A stretch of 64,000 nucleotides of DNA from Planomonospora_B alba (GTDB lineage: Bacteria > Actinomycetota > Actinomycetes > Streptosporangiales > Streptosporangiaceae): contig NZ_BAAAUT010000003.1 in assembly GCF_039534085.1 (NCBI RefSeq), positions 124,001 to 188,000 on the forward strand, written 5' to 3'. The notes under the pieces are model-generated. The model ran no database searches. It worked only from the letters and a program-made list of their open reading frames with translations, and was not told the DNA's origin. The number at the start of each line of letters is the position of its first letter. Within the stretch, counting starts at the first letter, position 1. Position numbers and translations under genes: made by a program. This document shows, in pieces, positions 1 to 8,427 of the stretch.

Positions 1-2
1 TC

Positions 3-2003
3 GCGCCGGGGTTCGCCGGGATCGATCCGTCGTTGATGAACGGGTTCATCGCCGAGCTGGAACGGGCCGGGCAGGTGGTGGCCGAGCACGCCGAGCAGAT
101 CCGGCGGGAGCTGGCCGCGGTCGGGCTGTCCGCCCCGGACCTGGGCGCCGTGCGGGAGATCGGCGGCTGGGCCGAGGAGCAGATCCCCCGGCTCCGCCGG
201 CGGGTGGAGACCATCACTGCTCCCGGATCCGAGATCCCCGGGATGGCCGGCACGGGCCTGCGGCCCTACCGGGAGGCGGCGCTGCTCGCCCCCGCCGAGG
301 CGCAGCGCCGGGGTACCGACCTGGGGAAGCGGTTCGCCGCCATCGATCCCGACGAGTTCCGGTTCACCGGACCGTACGCCTCCGACGAGATCGCCGCGGT
401 GCTCGGGGAGCTGAAGGCGCACCAGCACGACGCCGTCTTCACCGCCGCGTTCTTCGCCGCGCTCGGCCGGGCCGGGATCCGCCGGGTGAACGCCGCGCTG
501 CGCCGGCTGCCCGACGACGGGCGGCCCGACGCGCTCCGCGTGGCCGGTACGGCCTTCGCCACCGCGGTCGGCGGCGGAGCGAGGGTGCCCGGATTCGCCG
601 CGGTGATGAAGGCCGTGGAGAAGGCGATGACCGGGAACGCAGGGGACGCCGAGGACCTGGAGGCGGCCGCCGCTCTGCTGAGCCGCGGAGACTACCCGGA
701 TGTGTGGCTGGCCGGACTCGCCGCGCCCGCGCTGCGCTCCGGCAGCCGGATCGGCGGTTCGACCCTGGCGGGACTGCTCAATGCCCTGGGGAACAACCCC
801 GCCGCGGCCCGCCTGGCGATCGGCTCGGCGGCCCGTTTCGGACCCGACCCCGCTCCGCCGAGCCTCACCCTGCCCTTCGGGCGGCTCCCGCAATCCCCCG
901 AGAAGTGGGACGGCCGGCCGGAACTGGCCGCGTTCCTGAAGGAGCTCAACGAGCGGGCGGGAAGGGTGCCCGAGGTGGCGGACGCCTTCGGACGGCTCCT
1001 GGCCGCGGCTTCCGGCGCCTACGACGAGCAGGACGGCGAGCACAGCCGCCAGGCGGCGTTCTTCGCCTACACCGTGATGACCACGGCGGACGAGTGGCCG
1101 TTGAACGACGCGACCCGGCCGCACCTGGCGGAGATCGCGGGCTCCTACGCCACGGAGATCACCATGGGCGCCAACCTCAACGACGCCGACATGGCCGAGG
1201 ACAGTGCCCTGCGGACCACTCCCGGCCTGTTCGAGTGGACCCCGCCTCCAGGGCTGCGCGGCGCCTTCCGGCTGAGTCCCGAGGACACCTTCCGCTTCAT
1301 GACCACCTTCGCCGGTGACGCCGAAGCACGACTCCGCTTCGACGCGGGCATGGACGGATTCGTGCACAGGGTTCTTCCGCAGGCGGTGAACGCCGCGAAG
1401 CTCAGCGGAGACACCCCTCCGCTGGACAACCTGTTCACGGCCCTGGGCAACGTCCGGGGCACCGAACTGGCGGCCGCCGTGCGGGTGCTCAAGCCCGGAG
1501 ACGAGGGGTCCGAGGACGCGGAGGACGCCGAGAGCTTCCTGGCGGGCGGTGTCATGGGGGTCGTCGGGCTGCTCTCCCCCTTCTCCGCCGTCCCCAGGAC
1601 CTGGACCGCCCTGTCCACCGGTGTTTCCGGCTACTACACCTACGGCCGGGAACCGGAGGAGCAGGTGAAGGAACTCCTGGAGTCGGACGAGGCGAAGACG
1701 CTGGGGCGGCGTCACGAGACGGCGCGGCTCCTCATGGAGCAGGGGTTCACCCCGCAGGTGCCTCCGGCCGGCGCCATCGCCGACTCGGACGGCGACCTCC
1801 GCGCGTTCGAAGACATCGTCAAGCGGGGTGCCGCAGGGGTGAAGGCCCTCGACCGGTGGTTGGTCGACAATGGCATGGGGAAGGGTGATCCCCTCTCGCT
1901 CGGAGAGCTGGCCGCACAGCAGTCCAACACCTTTAACGGCACCAAGGGGGATGCTTATAGCCGAGGGATGAACTATGAGGGATCGAGTCTTATGACCGAC
2001 TGA
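3..2003 (+). CDS. Large helical protein, 5'-truncated, T7SS-associated type (hypothetical)
   Basis: The reading frame is open from the first complete codon of the window, so the true start lies upstream; an in-frame TTG-ATG pair at 33-38 is probably internal. About 665 residues are visible. The N-terminal region (…GFIAELERAG…EHAEQIRRELA…) is amphipathic and helical, like the N-terminus of WXG100/ESX-type proteins. The middle holds a motif HQHDAVFTAAFFAALG and the C-terminal third has one glycine/alanine-rich hydrophobic patch (around GGVMGVVGLLSPFSAVP) but no clear export signal. The layout resembles large uncharacterised actinomycete proteins (DUF6571-like in my recollection). It ends 14 nt inside the convergent lipoprotein gene. 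No enzymatic motif was found. Function unknown; a polymorphic-toxin or T7SS substrate role is only a guess. Confidence 0.75.
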   Translation, partial: APGFAGIDPSLMNGFIAELERAGQVVAEHAEQIRRELAAVGLSAPDLGAVREIGGWAEEQIPRLRRRVETITAPGSEIPGMAGTGLRPYREAALLAPAEAQRRGTDLGKRFAAIDPDEFRFTGPYASDEIAAVLGELKAHQHDAVFTAAFFAALGRAGIRRVNAALRRLPDDGRPDALRVAGTAFATAVGGGARVPGFAAVMKAVEKAMTGNAGDAEDLEAAAALLSRGDYPDVWLAGLAAPALRSGSRIGGSTLAGLLNALGNNPAAARLAIGSAARFGPDPAPPSLTLPFGRLPQSPEKWDGRPELAAFLKELNERAGRVPEVADAFGRLLAAASGAYDEQDGEHSRQAAFFAYTVMTTADEWPLNDATRPHLAEIAGSYATEITMGANLNDADMAEDSALRTTPGLFEWTPPPGLRGAFRLSPEDTFRFMTTFAGDAEARLRFDAGMDGFVHRVLPQAVNAAKLSGDTPPLDNLFTALGNVRGTELAAAVRVLKPGDEGSEDAEDAESFLAGGVMGVVGLLSPFSAVPRTWTALSTGVSGYYTYGREPEEQVKELLESDEAKTLGRRHETARLLMEQGFTPQVPPAGAIADSDGDLRAFEDIVKRGAAGVKALDRWLVDNGMGKGDPLSLGELAAQQSNTFNGTKGDAYSRGMNYEGSSLMTD

Positions 2004-2439
2004 GGCACTGGGTCTCACCCCGTACGGAGTATCGGCCCTTCGCGGACTCCAGCACAATCACTGTCCTTGTGGACTCATGTGCCATGCGGATTATCGTTCC
2101 CGAGCTTTCAGCGATGTTGTAGTCGGCGATTTGATCCAGCACGCTCACCATGATGGCGTTCAGCGCGTAGGGCGCCCGTTCCCGGGAGGAATCCGGTGCC
2201 GTGGCGGCGAAGGTGCGTTTTGCCTTGCCGTCCCCGCAGGGGATGTCCTTGCCTCCGGGATCGGTGACCTGGGCGTCCTGAGCGCTCACTTCGTCCAGAA
2301 GCCTCAGGACGTGCGTCTTCAGCGTCTCACCGGCCTCGGCCGCGGTGGGCTCCTGTTCACCGCAGGCGGCCGCCAGCAGGGCGAGCGCCGAGAGCGCCCC
2401 GGCGAGCCGTACGGGGAGGCTGTGGCGAGAACGGGACAT
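1990..2439 (-). CDS. Small predicted lipoprotein
   Basis: 149 residues. The start was set at the ATG giving MSRSRHSLPVRLAGALSALA, because a GGAGG ribosome site lies just upstream on the minus strand and the peptide is a classic lipoprotein signal: basic N-terminus, hydrophobic core and lipobox LAAAC with the lipidated Cys near residue 27. The mature part is about 120 residues, acidic at first, with two further cysteines (IPCGDG and TQCLS) that could form a disulfide outside the membrane. It is convergent with, and overlaps by 14 nt, the large protein gene, and is divergent from the WXG100-like gene. No family recognised. Export and membrane anchoring are well supported; the role is unknown. 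Confidence 0.75.
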   Translation of the reverse strand: MSRSRHSLPVRLAGALSALALLAAACGEQEPTAAEAGETLKTHVLRLLDEVSAQDAQVTDPGGKDIPCGDGKAKRTFAATAPDSSRERAPYALNAIMVSVLDQIADYNIAESSGTIIRMAHESTRTVIVLESAKGRYSVRGETQCLSRS

Positions 2440-2522
2440 TGAATATCCTCCAAGTCCGACCGTCTGAGCGCACGATCTCACGTCGTCCGGGAGGCCGCGC
2501 AAGCCGTTCCGGAGAAGGAAGA

Positions 2523-2822
2523 GTGAGGCATTTGACCGCCGACGCGCATGACCTGGTGCCGAACCCCCGCAAAGAGGAACTCCTGCGAGCACTGGAGAGG
2601 GTGCGCATGCACGCGGCGCGGCTGGAGGCGGCGTTCGACCCGCCGCATGCGACCCTCACCGGGAAGGCGGTCTGGACGGGGCCGACGGCACGGGCGTTCG
2701 CGGAGGAGCTGACCGCCAGGAGAGCCCGCCTGCGGACGCTCACCCGGCGGATCGTCGAGGAACTGGAGGCCGAGTTCACGGCCACGCCCGAGAAGGCGGG
2801 GCGGTCGCCGGCCGCGCGGTGA
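2523..2822 (+). CDS. WXG100/ESAT-6-like small helical protein
   Basis: 99 residues. The chosen start is GTG 2523, eight bases after GGAG at 2511-2514; TTG 2532 is an alternative. The sequence forms two long charged helices (RKEELLRALERVRMHAARLEAAF and ARAFAEELTARRARLRTLTRRIVEELEAEF) joined by a turn containing VWTGPTA, i.e. a W-x-G motif at the turn as in WXG100 proteins of type VII secretion. Length matches the roughly 100-residue family size. No secretion ATPase is in the window, so the linked machinery, if any, lies upstream. It lies just after the large helical protein gene, with the divergent lipoprotein gene between them. Family assignment is from the motif and helix pattern only. Confidence 0.65.
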   Translation: MRHLTADAHDLVPNPRKEELLRALERVRMHAARLEAAFDPPHATLTGKAVWTGPTARAFAEELTARRARLRTLTRRIVEELEAEFTATPEKAGRSPAAR

Positions 2823-3174
2823 GCCGGAGAGAGCAGCGAGCCCGAGAGAATGGACGGCTTGCCTTCCCGGCCCGCCTCAGGTTCCCGCTCTCCGTGAGCG
2901 GCCGGGGTGGAACGGGCGTGAATCGTATGGCCGGAAGCGGCGTTGGATTCTTCGGCCAGGTGGAGTGGCGGCGGAGCAGAGAGGCCGCTGGGCCAGAGGC
3001 TCACTGGTAGCGAGGCGCAAGGGATCGCCGACCGGCTGTGTGACGGAGACACGCTGACCGCAGCCCTCCGTGTCGTCCCGCAGGGACACCGCGCTTTCGC
3101 GGGTGTTCCGGCCGCAGTGGCAGTTCATCGCAAATCTGATCGCTCCGTGTTGCCGTTACGTCACAACGGGCGAC
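2823..3174 (+). other. Non-coding gap
   Basis: About 350 bases without a convincing gene. A 63-codon frame beginning at an overlapping GTG at 2819 has no recognisable product and was not called. The base composition is slightly lower in GC just before the next gene (around 3110-3170), as expected for a promoter, but no clear -35/-10 pair could be picked. Confidence 0.5.
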
Positions 3175-4065
3175 ATGCCATCTCCCCGACACGATGCGCT
3201 CATCCGGCTCTTCCGGGGCCGCCCCCAGTTGGCGGTGGAGATCCTGCGCGATCTCCTCGGACAGGACCTGCCCACCACCCCCCTGGTCCGGCTGGAGAGC
3301 ACCACCTTCAACACTCGGCCCTCCGACGCCATCGAGGCCGATCTGGTCCTCGTCATGGGGCCGCCCGCCGACCCCGCGCACGCCGTCATCGTCGAGGTCC
3401 AGCAGGACAGGTCGAAGGACCCCCGCCAACTGGCCCGCTACGCCGCCGCGCTCTGGCTGCTGCTGGGCTGCGGGGTGACGGTCCTGGTCGTCTGTCCCGA
3501 CGCCCGGACCGCCGCGCACTATGCGCGGCCGATCGACTCGGGCCTGCCCGGCTACCGGCTGCGGGCCTGCGTGCTGGGGCCGGACACCATCCCCGTGATC
3601 ACTGATCCGCAGCAGGCCGCCGCCCAGCCCGAGCTGGCGGCCATGGCGGTCATGGTCCACGGCCGGGACCGCAAGGTGGTGGAGGCGTTCACCGCGGGTC
3701 TCACCGAACTGCCCAAAGGTGACGCTCCGCAGTACTATGAACACGCCTACAGCATGTCCGCACCCGAGGTGCGGTGCCTCTTGGAGGAGATCATGACGTC
3801 CACGGCCTGGCCCGTCTACAGCCCCTTCGCCCGCGAGCACTACGGCCGCGGCATGGCGGAAGGCGAGATCAAGGGCAGGGCGGAGGAGGCGGCCCGGCTG
3901 GTCCTGCTGGTGCTGGCCACCCGCGGCCTGGACGTGCCGGACGACATCCGTGATCGGATCACCGCCTGCACCGACCTCGCCCGGCTGGAGTCCTGGGCGG
4001 CCCGCGCGGTGACCGCCCGGACCGTGCACGACCTGTTCAGTGAGGCGGACGGCGAGGACAGCTGA
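3175..4065 (+). CDS. Rpn-like / PD-(D/E)XK nuclease-fold protein
   Basis: 296 residues from ATG 3175 (MPSPRHDALIRLFRGRPQLA), the usual N-terminus of a multi-copy actinomycete family; the frame extends upstream to 3070 without resembling the family. The central part has the order expected of a PD-(D/E)XK core: acidic strand EADLVLV, then AVIVEVQQ, which supplies an ExQ in place of ExK, followed by a helix (QLARYAAALW). The C-terminal third carries GRGMAEGEIKGRAEEAARLVLLVLATRGL, typical of Rpn/transposase-like proteins that end in a short helical tail. Related proteins are annotated as hypothetical or recombination-promoting nuclease. It stands alone between two non-coding gaps. The nuclease fold is inference; the catalytic residues are not all certain. 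Confidence 0.65.
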   Translation: MPSPRHDALIRLFRGRPQLAVEILRDLLGQDLPTTPLVRLESTTFNTRPSDAIEADLVLVMGPPADPAHAVIVEVQQDRSKDPRQLARYAAALWLLLGCGVTVLVVCPDARTAAHYARPIDSGLPGYRLRACVLGPDTIPVITDPQQAAAQPELAAMAVMVHGRDRKVVEAFTAGLTELPKGDAPQYYEHAYSMSAPEVRCLLEEIMTSTAWPVYSPFAREHYGRGMAEGEIKGRAEEAARLVLLVLATRGLDVPDDIRDRITACTDLARLESWAARAVTARTVHDLFSEADGEDS

Positions 4066-4108
4066 CGGGCGCCCGGTGCACGGGCACGGCTCCGGTGATG
4101 AGCGTCCG

Positions 4109-4142
4109 GTTCGCCCCAAGGAGAGAGTTCGCCCCAAGGAGA
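4109..4142 (+). repeat. 16-bp direct repeat, 18-bp period
   Basis: GTTCGCCCCAAGGAGA occurs at 4109-4124 and again at 4127-4142, separated by two bases, just downstream of the Rpn-like gene. Likely a small slippage duplication. Confidence 0.8.
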
Positions 4143-4480
4143 AAGCGGTCCCCTGATCACGGGTGCGAGCGGTCTCTCCACTCCTGGCGGGACATCCTGC
4201 GGTGAGTAACCATGAGCTCCTTCCAGACGGCATGGCCGCAAGGCGGCGGCGGCCCGCCCTGCAGCGGTCCCGCACGGATCGCTTCAGCGCCGGCGAGCAC
4301 AGTGGGCGGCCCGGAAGAAAGCGACTACGGTCCGCATGGGTACGCACCCGCACAGGGCGCGGGGGCGGGCCGGTGCGCAGGCCGGCGTAAAAGGGCCCGC
4401 AACCCCGCGCGCCCGCCGGAGGCGAAGACCCACCAGAGAGCAACTGCGACGGCCGGCCGGAGCACCGGCCCGTCCCCGCG

Positions 4481-4527
4481 TCACGGTGACCAGCCCTCCT
4501 GTGCGCTCACGGTGACCAGCCCTCCTG
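4481..4527 (+). repeat. 21-bp direct repeat, 26-bp period
   Basis: A 21-base unit beginning TCACGGTGACCAGCC occurs at 4481-4501 and 4507-4527 with a 5-base spacer. Each copy contains the palindromic core TCACGGTGA. No coding function seen. Confidence 0.8.
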
Positions 4528-4671
4528 CGGGAACGCGGGACCAGCCTCAAGAATCAGCGGAAAGCCACCAAGCGCCTCCCCCGAGAACCGCCGTGCATGA
4601 CTCTGTCGTCCAGTGCGGTTCGACGTTGTTCGGCCCGCCGATGGCGTCGACCCTGGAGAGGCACCGATCGC

Positions 4672-5994
4672 TCAGAGCCGGCCGGCGGCCTTCAGCGCCA
4701 GGTAGGCGTCGGCGAGGGCGGGGGCGATCCGCTCGGGCACCGCGTCCACGACCTCGACGCCGTGCCGCCGCAGCCGCGCCGTCATCCGCCGCCGCGCGCT
4801 GCGCAGGTGCTCGGCGGCGGCGGCGTCGTAGACCTCCTCCACGGTGTCCCGCCCCCGGGCCATGGCGGCGACCCGCGGGTCGGAGACCGAGGCGAGCAGG
4901 ACCAGGTGGCGGGAGGCCAGTTGGGGCAGGACCGGGAGCAGGCCCTCCTCCAGCGCCGCCGGGTTGAGGTCGGTCAGCAGCACCACCAGGCAGCGGTGCC
5001 GGGCCCGGGCGAGGACCGCCGCGACCATGCCCTCGGCGTCGGCCTCGACCAGCTCGGGCTCCAGCGGCGCCATGGCGTCCACGAGGGCGGGCAGCAGTTC
5101 GGTGCGCGAGGCTCCGGACACCCAGGCGCGGACGGTGCGGTCGTGGGCGAGGAGGTCCACCCGGTCCCCGGCCCGGGCGGCGAGCGCGGCCAGCAGCAGC
5201 GCGGCGTCCATCGACCAGTCGAGCCGGGGCCAGCCGGAGGGGTCGGCGGAGGTCGGGTCCACCCCGACCCGCCCGGCCGAGGTGCGGCTGGTGTCGAGCA
5301 CGATCAGCACGCGCCGGTCCCGCTCCGGGCGCCAGGTCCGCACCACGACGTCGTGGCGCCGGGCGGTCGCCCGCCAGTCGATGGAGCGCACGTCGTCACC
5401 GGGGACGTACTCCCGCAGGGAGTCGAACTCGGTGCCCTGACCACGGATCATGACGGGGGTGCGGCCCTCGAGCTCCCGCAGCCGGGAGAGCTTGGCGGGC
5501 AGGTGGCGGCGGCTCAGGAAGGGCGGCAGCACCCGCACCGTTCCCGGCACGGCGTGCGACCCCTGCCGTGCCGCCAGGCCCAGCGGCCCGACGGACCGCA
5601 CGGTGACCGCGGCCGAGGCGCGGTCGCCCCGCCGGACCGGGGTGAGCGTGGTGACCACCCGGCGGCGCTCCCCGGCCGGGACGTCCAGGCGCTGGTGCCG
5701 GGGCCGCGCCCCGGCGCTGGGCGGCCAGGCGTCCCTGATGAGGCCGCGCACCCGGCGCGGGCCGGGGTTGGTCACGGTCAGGGTGACCCGCGCGGACTCG
5801 CCGAGCCGTACCCGCTGCTCGCCCGAGCGCTCCAGCCGCAGGGCGCGCACGCTCCCGGCGAGCAGCAGGTCGACCACGACCAGCGCGGCCAGCACCAGCA
5901 GCAGCCCGAGCGCGGCGGCGTCCGGCCGGGGGGCGACCAGTACGGCGATCGCGCCGAGGGCGGCGAGCAGCCCCGTGCGTCCGGTGAGCGCCAT
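4672..5994 (-). CDS. DUF58 domain protein
   Basis: 440 residues, starting at ATG 5994, which overlaps the TGA of the MoxR gene by one base (TGATG), so translation is coupled. Two adjacent hydrophobic segments lie near the N-terminus (LLAALGAIAVLVAP and LGLLLVLAALVVVDLLLAG). The DUF58 signature follows: FDSLREYVPGDDVRSIDWRATAR, then a von Willebrand A-like part with VLIVLDTS and LVVLLTDL. DUF58 proteins pair with MoxR AAA+ ATPases, probably as partners in folding or assembly of membrane or envelope complexes. It is the last gene of the minus-strand operon. Membrane-anchored with a cytosolic or periplasmic A-domain by family; precise substrate unknown. Confidence 0.9.
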   Translation of the reverse strand: MALTGRTGLLAALGAIAVLVAPRPDAAALGLLLVLAALVVVDLLLAGSVRALRLERSGEQRVRLGESARVTLTVTNPGPRRVRGLIRDAWPPSAGARPRHQRLDVPAGERRRVVTTLTPVRRGDRASAAVTVRSVGPLGLAARQGSHAVPGTVRVLPPFLSRRHLPAKLSRLRELEGRTPVMIRGQGTEFDSLREYVPGDDVRSIDWRATARRHDVVVRTWRPERDRRVLIVLDTSRTSAGRVGVDPTSADPSGWPRLDWSMDAALLLAALAARAGDRVDLLAHDRTVRAWVSGASRTELLPALVDAMAPLEPELVEADAEGMVAAVLARARHRCLVVLLTDLNPAALEEGLLPVLPQLASRHLVLLASVSDPRVAAMARGRDTVEEVYDAAAAEHLRSARRRMTARLRRHGVEVVDAVPERIAPALADAYLALKAAGRL

Positions 5995-7205
5995 CAGCGG
6001 GGGACGGGGACGGAGGCGAGGATGCCGTCGAGGACGCCGTCGGGGGTGGCGCCCTCCAGCTCGGCCTCCGGCCGCAGCTGGATCCGGTGCCGGAGCGCGG
6101 GCAGGGACAGCGCCTTGATGTCGTCCGGGGTGACGTAGGTGCGGCCGGAGAGCCAGGCCCACGCCCGGGCGGCGCCCAGCAGCGCGGTCGCGCCGCGGGG
6201 GGAGACGCCCATGCGCAGGGCCGGCGACTGCCGGGTGGCGCGGGCGATGTCCACGGCGTATCCCAGGACCTCCGGGCCCACGTGCACGCGGGCGACCGCC
6301 GCGCGGCCGACGGCCAGGTCCTCGGCCGAGGTCACGGCCTTGATGTGGGACAGGTCCCTGGGGTCGAAGCCGAGCGCGTGCCGCTCCAGCACCGCGATCT
6401 CCTGCTCGCGGCCCGGCAGCGGCACGGTGAGCTTCAGCAGGAACCGGTCGAGCTGGGCCTCGGGCAGCTGGTAGGTGCCCTCGTACTCGATGGGGTTCTG
6501 GGTGGCGGCCACGATGAACGGGTCGGGCAGTCGGCGGGCCTCGCCCTCGACGCTCACCTGCCGCTCCTCCATGGCCTCCAGCAGGGCGGCCTGGGTCTTG
6601 GGCGGGGTCCGGTTGATCTCGTCGGCGAGCAGCAGGTTGGTGAAGACCGGCCCCGCGCGGAACTCGAACTCCGAGGTCTTCGCGTCGTAGACCAGCGAGC
6701 CGGTCACGTCGCCCGGCATCAGGTCCGGGGTGAACTGCAGGCGCTTGAAGTCCAGGGAGAGCGCGGCGGACAGCGTCCGCACCAGCAGCGTCTTGGCGAC
6801 GCCGGGCACGCCCTCCAACAGCACGTGACCCCGGCAGAGCAGGGCGATCACCAGTCCGCTGACCACGGCGTCCTGGCCGACGACGGCCTTGGCGACCTCG
6901 GCGCGGAGCAGGCCCAGCGCGGCGCGGGCGCGCTCGTCCTCCGGCCGCGGGGCCGGTCCGGGCCCACCCGGCTGCGGGCGGCCGCCGGGCGGCCCGGGCG
7001 GCGGCACGGGCACAGGAGGCCCGGAGGGCGGCGGCGCGGCCTGCTGCGGCGCGGGCGCCGGGGGCCAGACCTGCTGCGGGCCGGGCGGCGGCGCGTCGGA
7101 CGGCTGCGGGCCGGGCTGCTGCGGGCCGGGCTGCTGCGGGCCGGGAGGCTGGGCACCGGGAGGCTGGGCACCGGACGGCGGGAAGGGGGGCTCGGGCGTG
7201 CTCAC
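5994..7205 (-). CDS. MoxR-family AAA+ ATPase with Pro-rich N-terminus
   Basis: 403 residues from GTG 7205, preceded by GGAGGGG on the minus strand. Residues 1-90 are a low-complexity Pro/Gly/Gln tail with repeated GPQQP and GAQPP units, not part of the usual ~320-residue MoxR core. The ATPase core shows Walker A GVPGVAKT at 132-139, Walker B LLLADEIN at 191-198, the sensor-1 motif AATQNPIEYEGT and the C-terminal lid. MoxR proteins are chaperone-like ATPases working with DUF58 partners. The gene sits between DUF4350 (31-nt gap) and DUF58 (1-nt overlap). The disordered tail may be an interaction tether; that is inference. Confidence 0.93.
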   Translation of the reverse strand: MSTPEPPFPPSGAQPPGAQPPGPQQPGPQQPGPQPSDAPPPGPQQVWPPAPAPQQAAPPPSGPPVPVPPPGPPGGRPQPGGPGPAPRPEDERARAALGLLRAEVAKAVVGQDAVVSGLVIALLCRGHVLLEGVPGVAKTLLVRTLSAALSLDFKRLQFTPDLMPGDVTGSLVYDAKTSEFEFRAGPVFTNLLLADEINRTPPKTQAALLEAMEERQVSVEGEARRLPDPFIVAATQNPIEYEGTYQLPEAQLDRFLLKLTVPLPGREQEIAVLERHALGFDPRDLSHIKAVTSAEDLAVGRAAVARVHVGPEVLGYAVDIARATRQSPALRMGVSPRGATALLGAARAWAWLSGRTYVTPDDIKALSLPALRHRIQLRPEAELEGATPDGVLDGILASVPVPR

Positions 7206-7236
7206 AGGGTCCCCTCCCCGGAGGTGCTGTGCTCGG

Positions 7237-8427
7237 TCACAGGTCTCTTACCTGCCTTTCCAGGGTGTCCAGGTGCCTGGCCAGGGCCATGAGGCCCGCG
7301 TCGTCGGCGGGCGGCGCGCCGTACAGCACCGCGCCCGCCTCTTGGGCATTCTGCCCGGTCCGCAGCGCGACGGCGGCCACGACCTCCGCCGGGGTGGCGT
7401 CGGCGGTCAGCCCGAGCCGGGGGACGAGGCGGTCCAGGGCCGCGGTGCGCAGGGCCGCCGCCGCCCGGTCGCGGGCCCGCCGGGCACGGTAGAGGCGCCC
7501 CCGCCCCTCCGCGGTCTCGGCGGCGCGCACGACGACCGGGAGCCGCTCGGCGACCACCGGGCCGAGCCGGCGGGCCCGCCAGAGCGCGACCAGCACACCG
7601 GCCACGAGGAGCTGCAGCACGGCCCAGCGCACGCCGGACGGGATCAGCTCGTCCAGCGTCGCCTGCCCCTCGGCGCCGGCCGCCTGGGGCAGCGTGGGCG
7701 CCAGCCAGGTCACCGACGGCCGGGTCCCGGCCAGGTTCATCGCGAGGGCGGCGTCGCCGTCCTCGACCAGCCGCTCGTTGGTCATGAACTCGCCGGAGCC
7801 GACCACGATGACGTTCCGGCCGCCGGAGGAGAAGCCGACCACGGTGCCGTCGTAGCAGCTGACCGCACCGGGGGGCGGGGCGTAGGAGACGCCGCCGGTC
7901 CTGGCGCTGCCGGCGCGCACCGCGGCGGACAGGCCGCAGCCGGGCTCGCGCGACTCCACGTCCACCAGCGCCCCGGCGCCGACGCCGGGGGCCAGGGCCT
8001 GGAGCACCTGCGTCACGGGCTCGACGAGCAGCCGGTCGCCGGGGAGCGCGGCGAGGTCGCGCAGGAGCGCCTCGTCGGCGAGGAAGTGGCTCTGCGTCAC
8101 CAGCAGCAGCGAGTCGGGGCCGGTCAGCGCGCGGGCCTCGGCGACGGTGCGCGCGGGCCGGACGTCGACGCCCTGGTCGCGCAGGAGCCGGGCGAGGGCG
8201 TGCGCGCCGGACGGGGTGGTGGCCTCGGGGTCGAGGCGGCCGCCGGGGGTCGGGCGGGTGACCAGCACGGTGAGCGTGGCGAGCACGATCAGGACCGCCA
8301 GGACGGCCAGCGGGCCCCGCCAGCGCGACCACAGGTCCCGCAGGCGCGGGGAGGCGGACGTGCCGGGGGCCCCGGCGGCGGACGCGCCGGGAGGGGCGCC
8401 CGTCCGGGCGGGTGCGTCCATGCTCAT
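7237..8427 (-). CDS. DUF4350 domain protein
   Basis: 396 residues. The start ATG 8427 overlaps the TGA of the DUF4129 gene (ATGA), supporting MSMDAPART as the N-terminus rather than the ATG two codons on. One transmembrane segment lies near residues 40-60 (GPLAVLAVLIVLATLTVLV) and a second around 270-290 (WAVLQLLVAGVLVALW). The extracytoplasmic part between them has the DUF4350 pattern: GAHALARLLRDQGVDVRPART, LLLVTQSHFL and VVGSGEFMTNERL, with a pair of cysteines. The C-terminal part is cytoplasmic and Arg-rich. Known family context is the MoxR/DUF58/DUF4129 operon; the molecular role is undetermined. Confidence 0.88.
   Translation of the reverse strand: MSMDAPARTGAPPGASAAGAPGTSASPRLRDLWSRWRGPLAVLAVLIVLATLTVLVTRPTPGGRLDPEATTPSGAHALARLLRDQGVDVRPARTVAEARALTGPDSLLLVTQSHFLADEALLRDLAALPGDRLLVEPVTQVLQALAPGVGAGALVDVESREPGCGLSAAVRAGSARTGGVSYAPPPGAVSCYDGTVVGFSSGGRNVIVVGSGEFMTNERLVEDGDAALAMNLAGTRPSVTWLAPTLPQAAGAEGQATLDELIPSGVRWAVLQLLVAGVLVALWRARRLGPVVAERLPVVVRAAETAEGRGRLYRARRARDRAAAALRTAALDRLVPRLGLTADATPAEVVAAVALRTGQNAQEAGAVLYGAPPADDAGLMALARHLDTLERQVRDL

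Larger units (their letters stand above)
4066..4671. other. Non-coding region with two short direct repeats
   Basis: About 600 bases between the Rpn-like gene and the convergent DUF58 gene. Open frames here have the biased composition of shadows and end inside the neighbour. Two different short tandem duplications lie in it (annotated separately). Nothing else was recognised. Confidence 0.5.

Noticed and set aside
2819..3010. 63-codon frame overlapping the WXG100-like stop
   Set aside because: GTG start without its own ribosome site, Arg/Gly-biased translation, no resemblance to a protein family.
4212..4967. Plus-strand frame across the gap before DUF58
   Set aside because: Runs into the DUF58 gene in antisense and becomes Arg/Pro-rich; the true gene is on the other strand.
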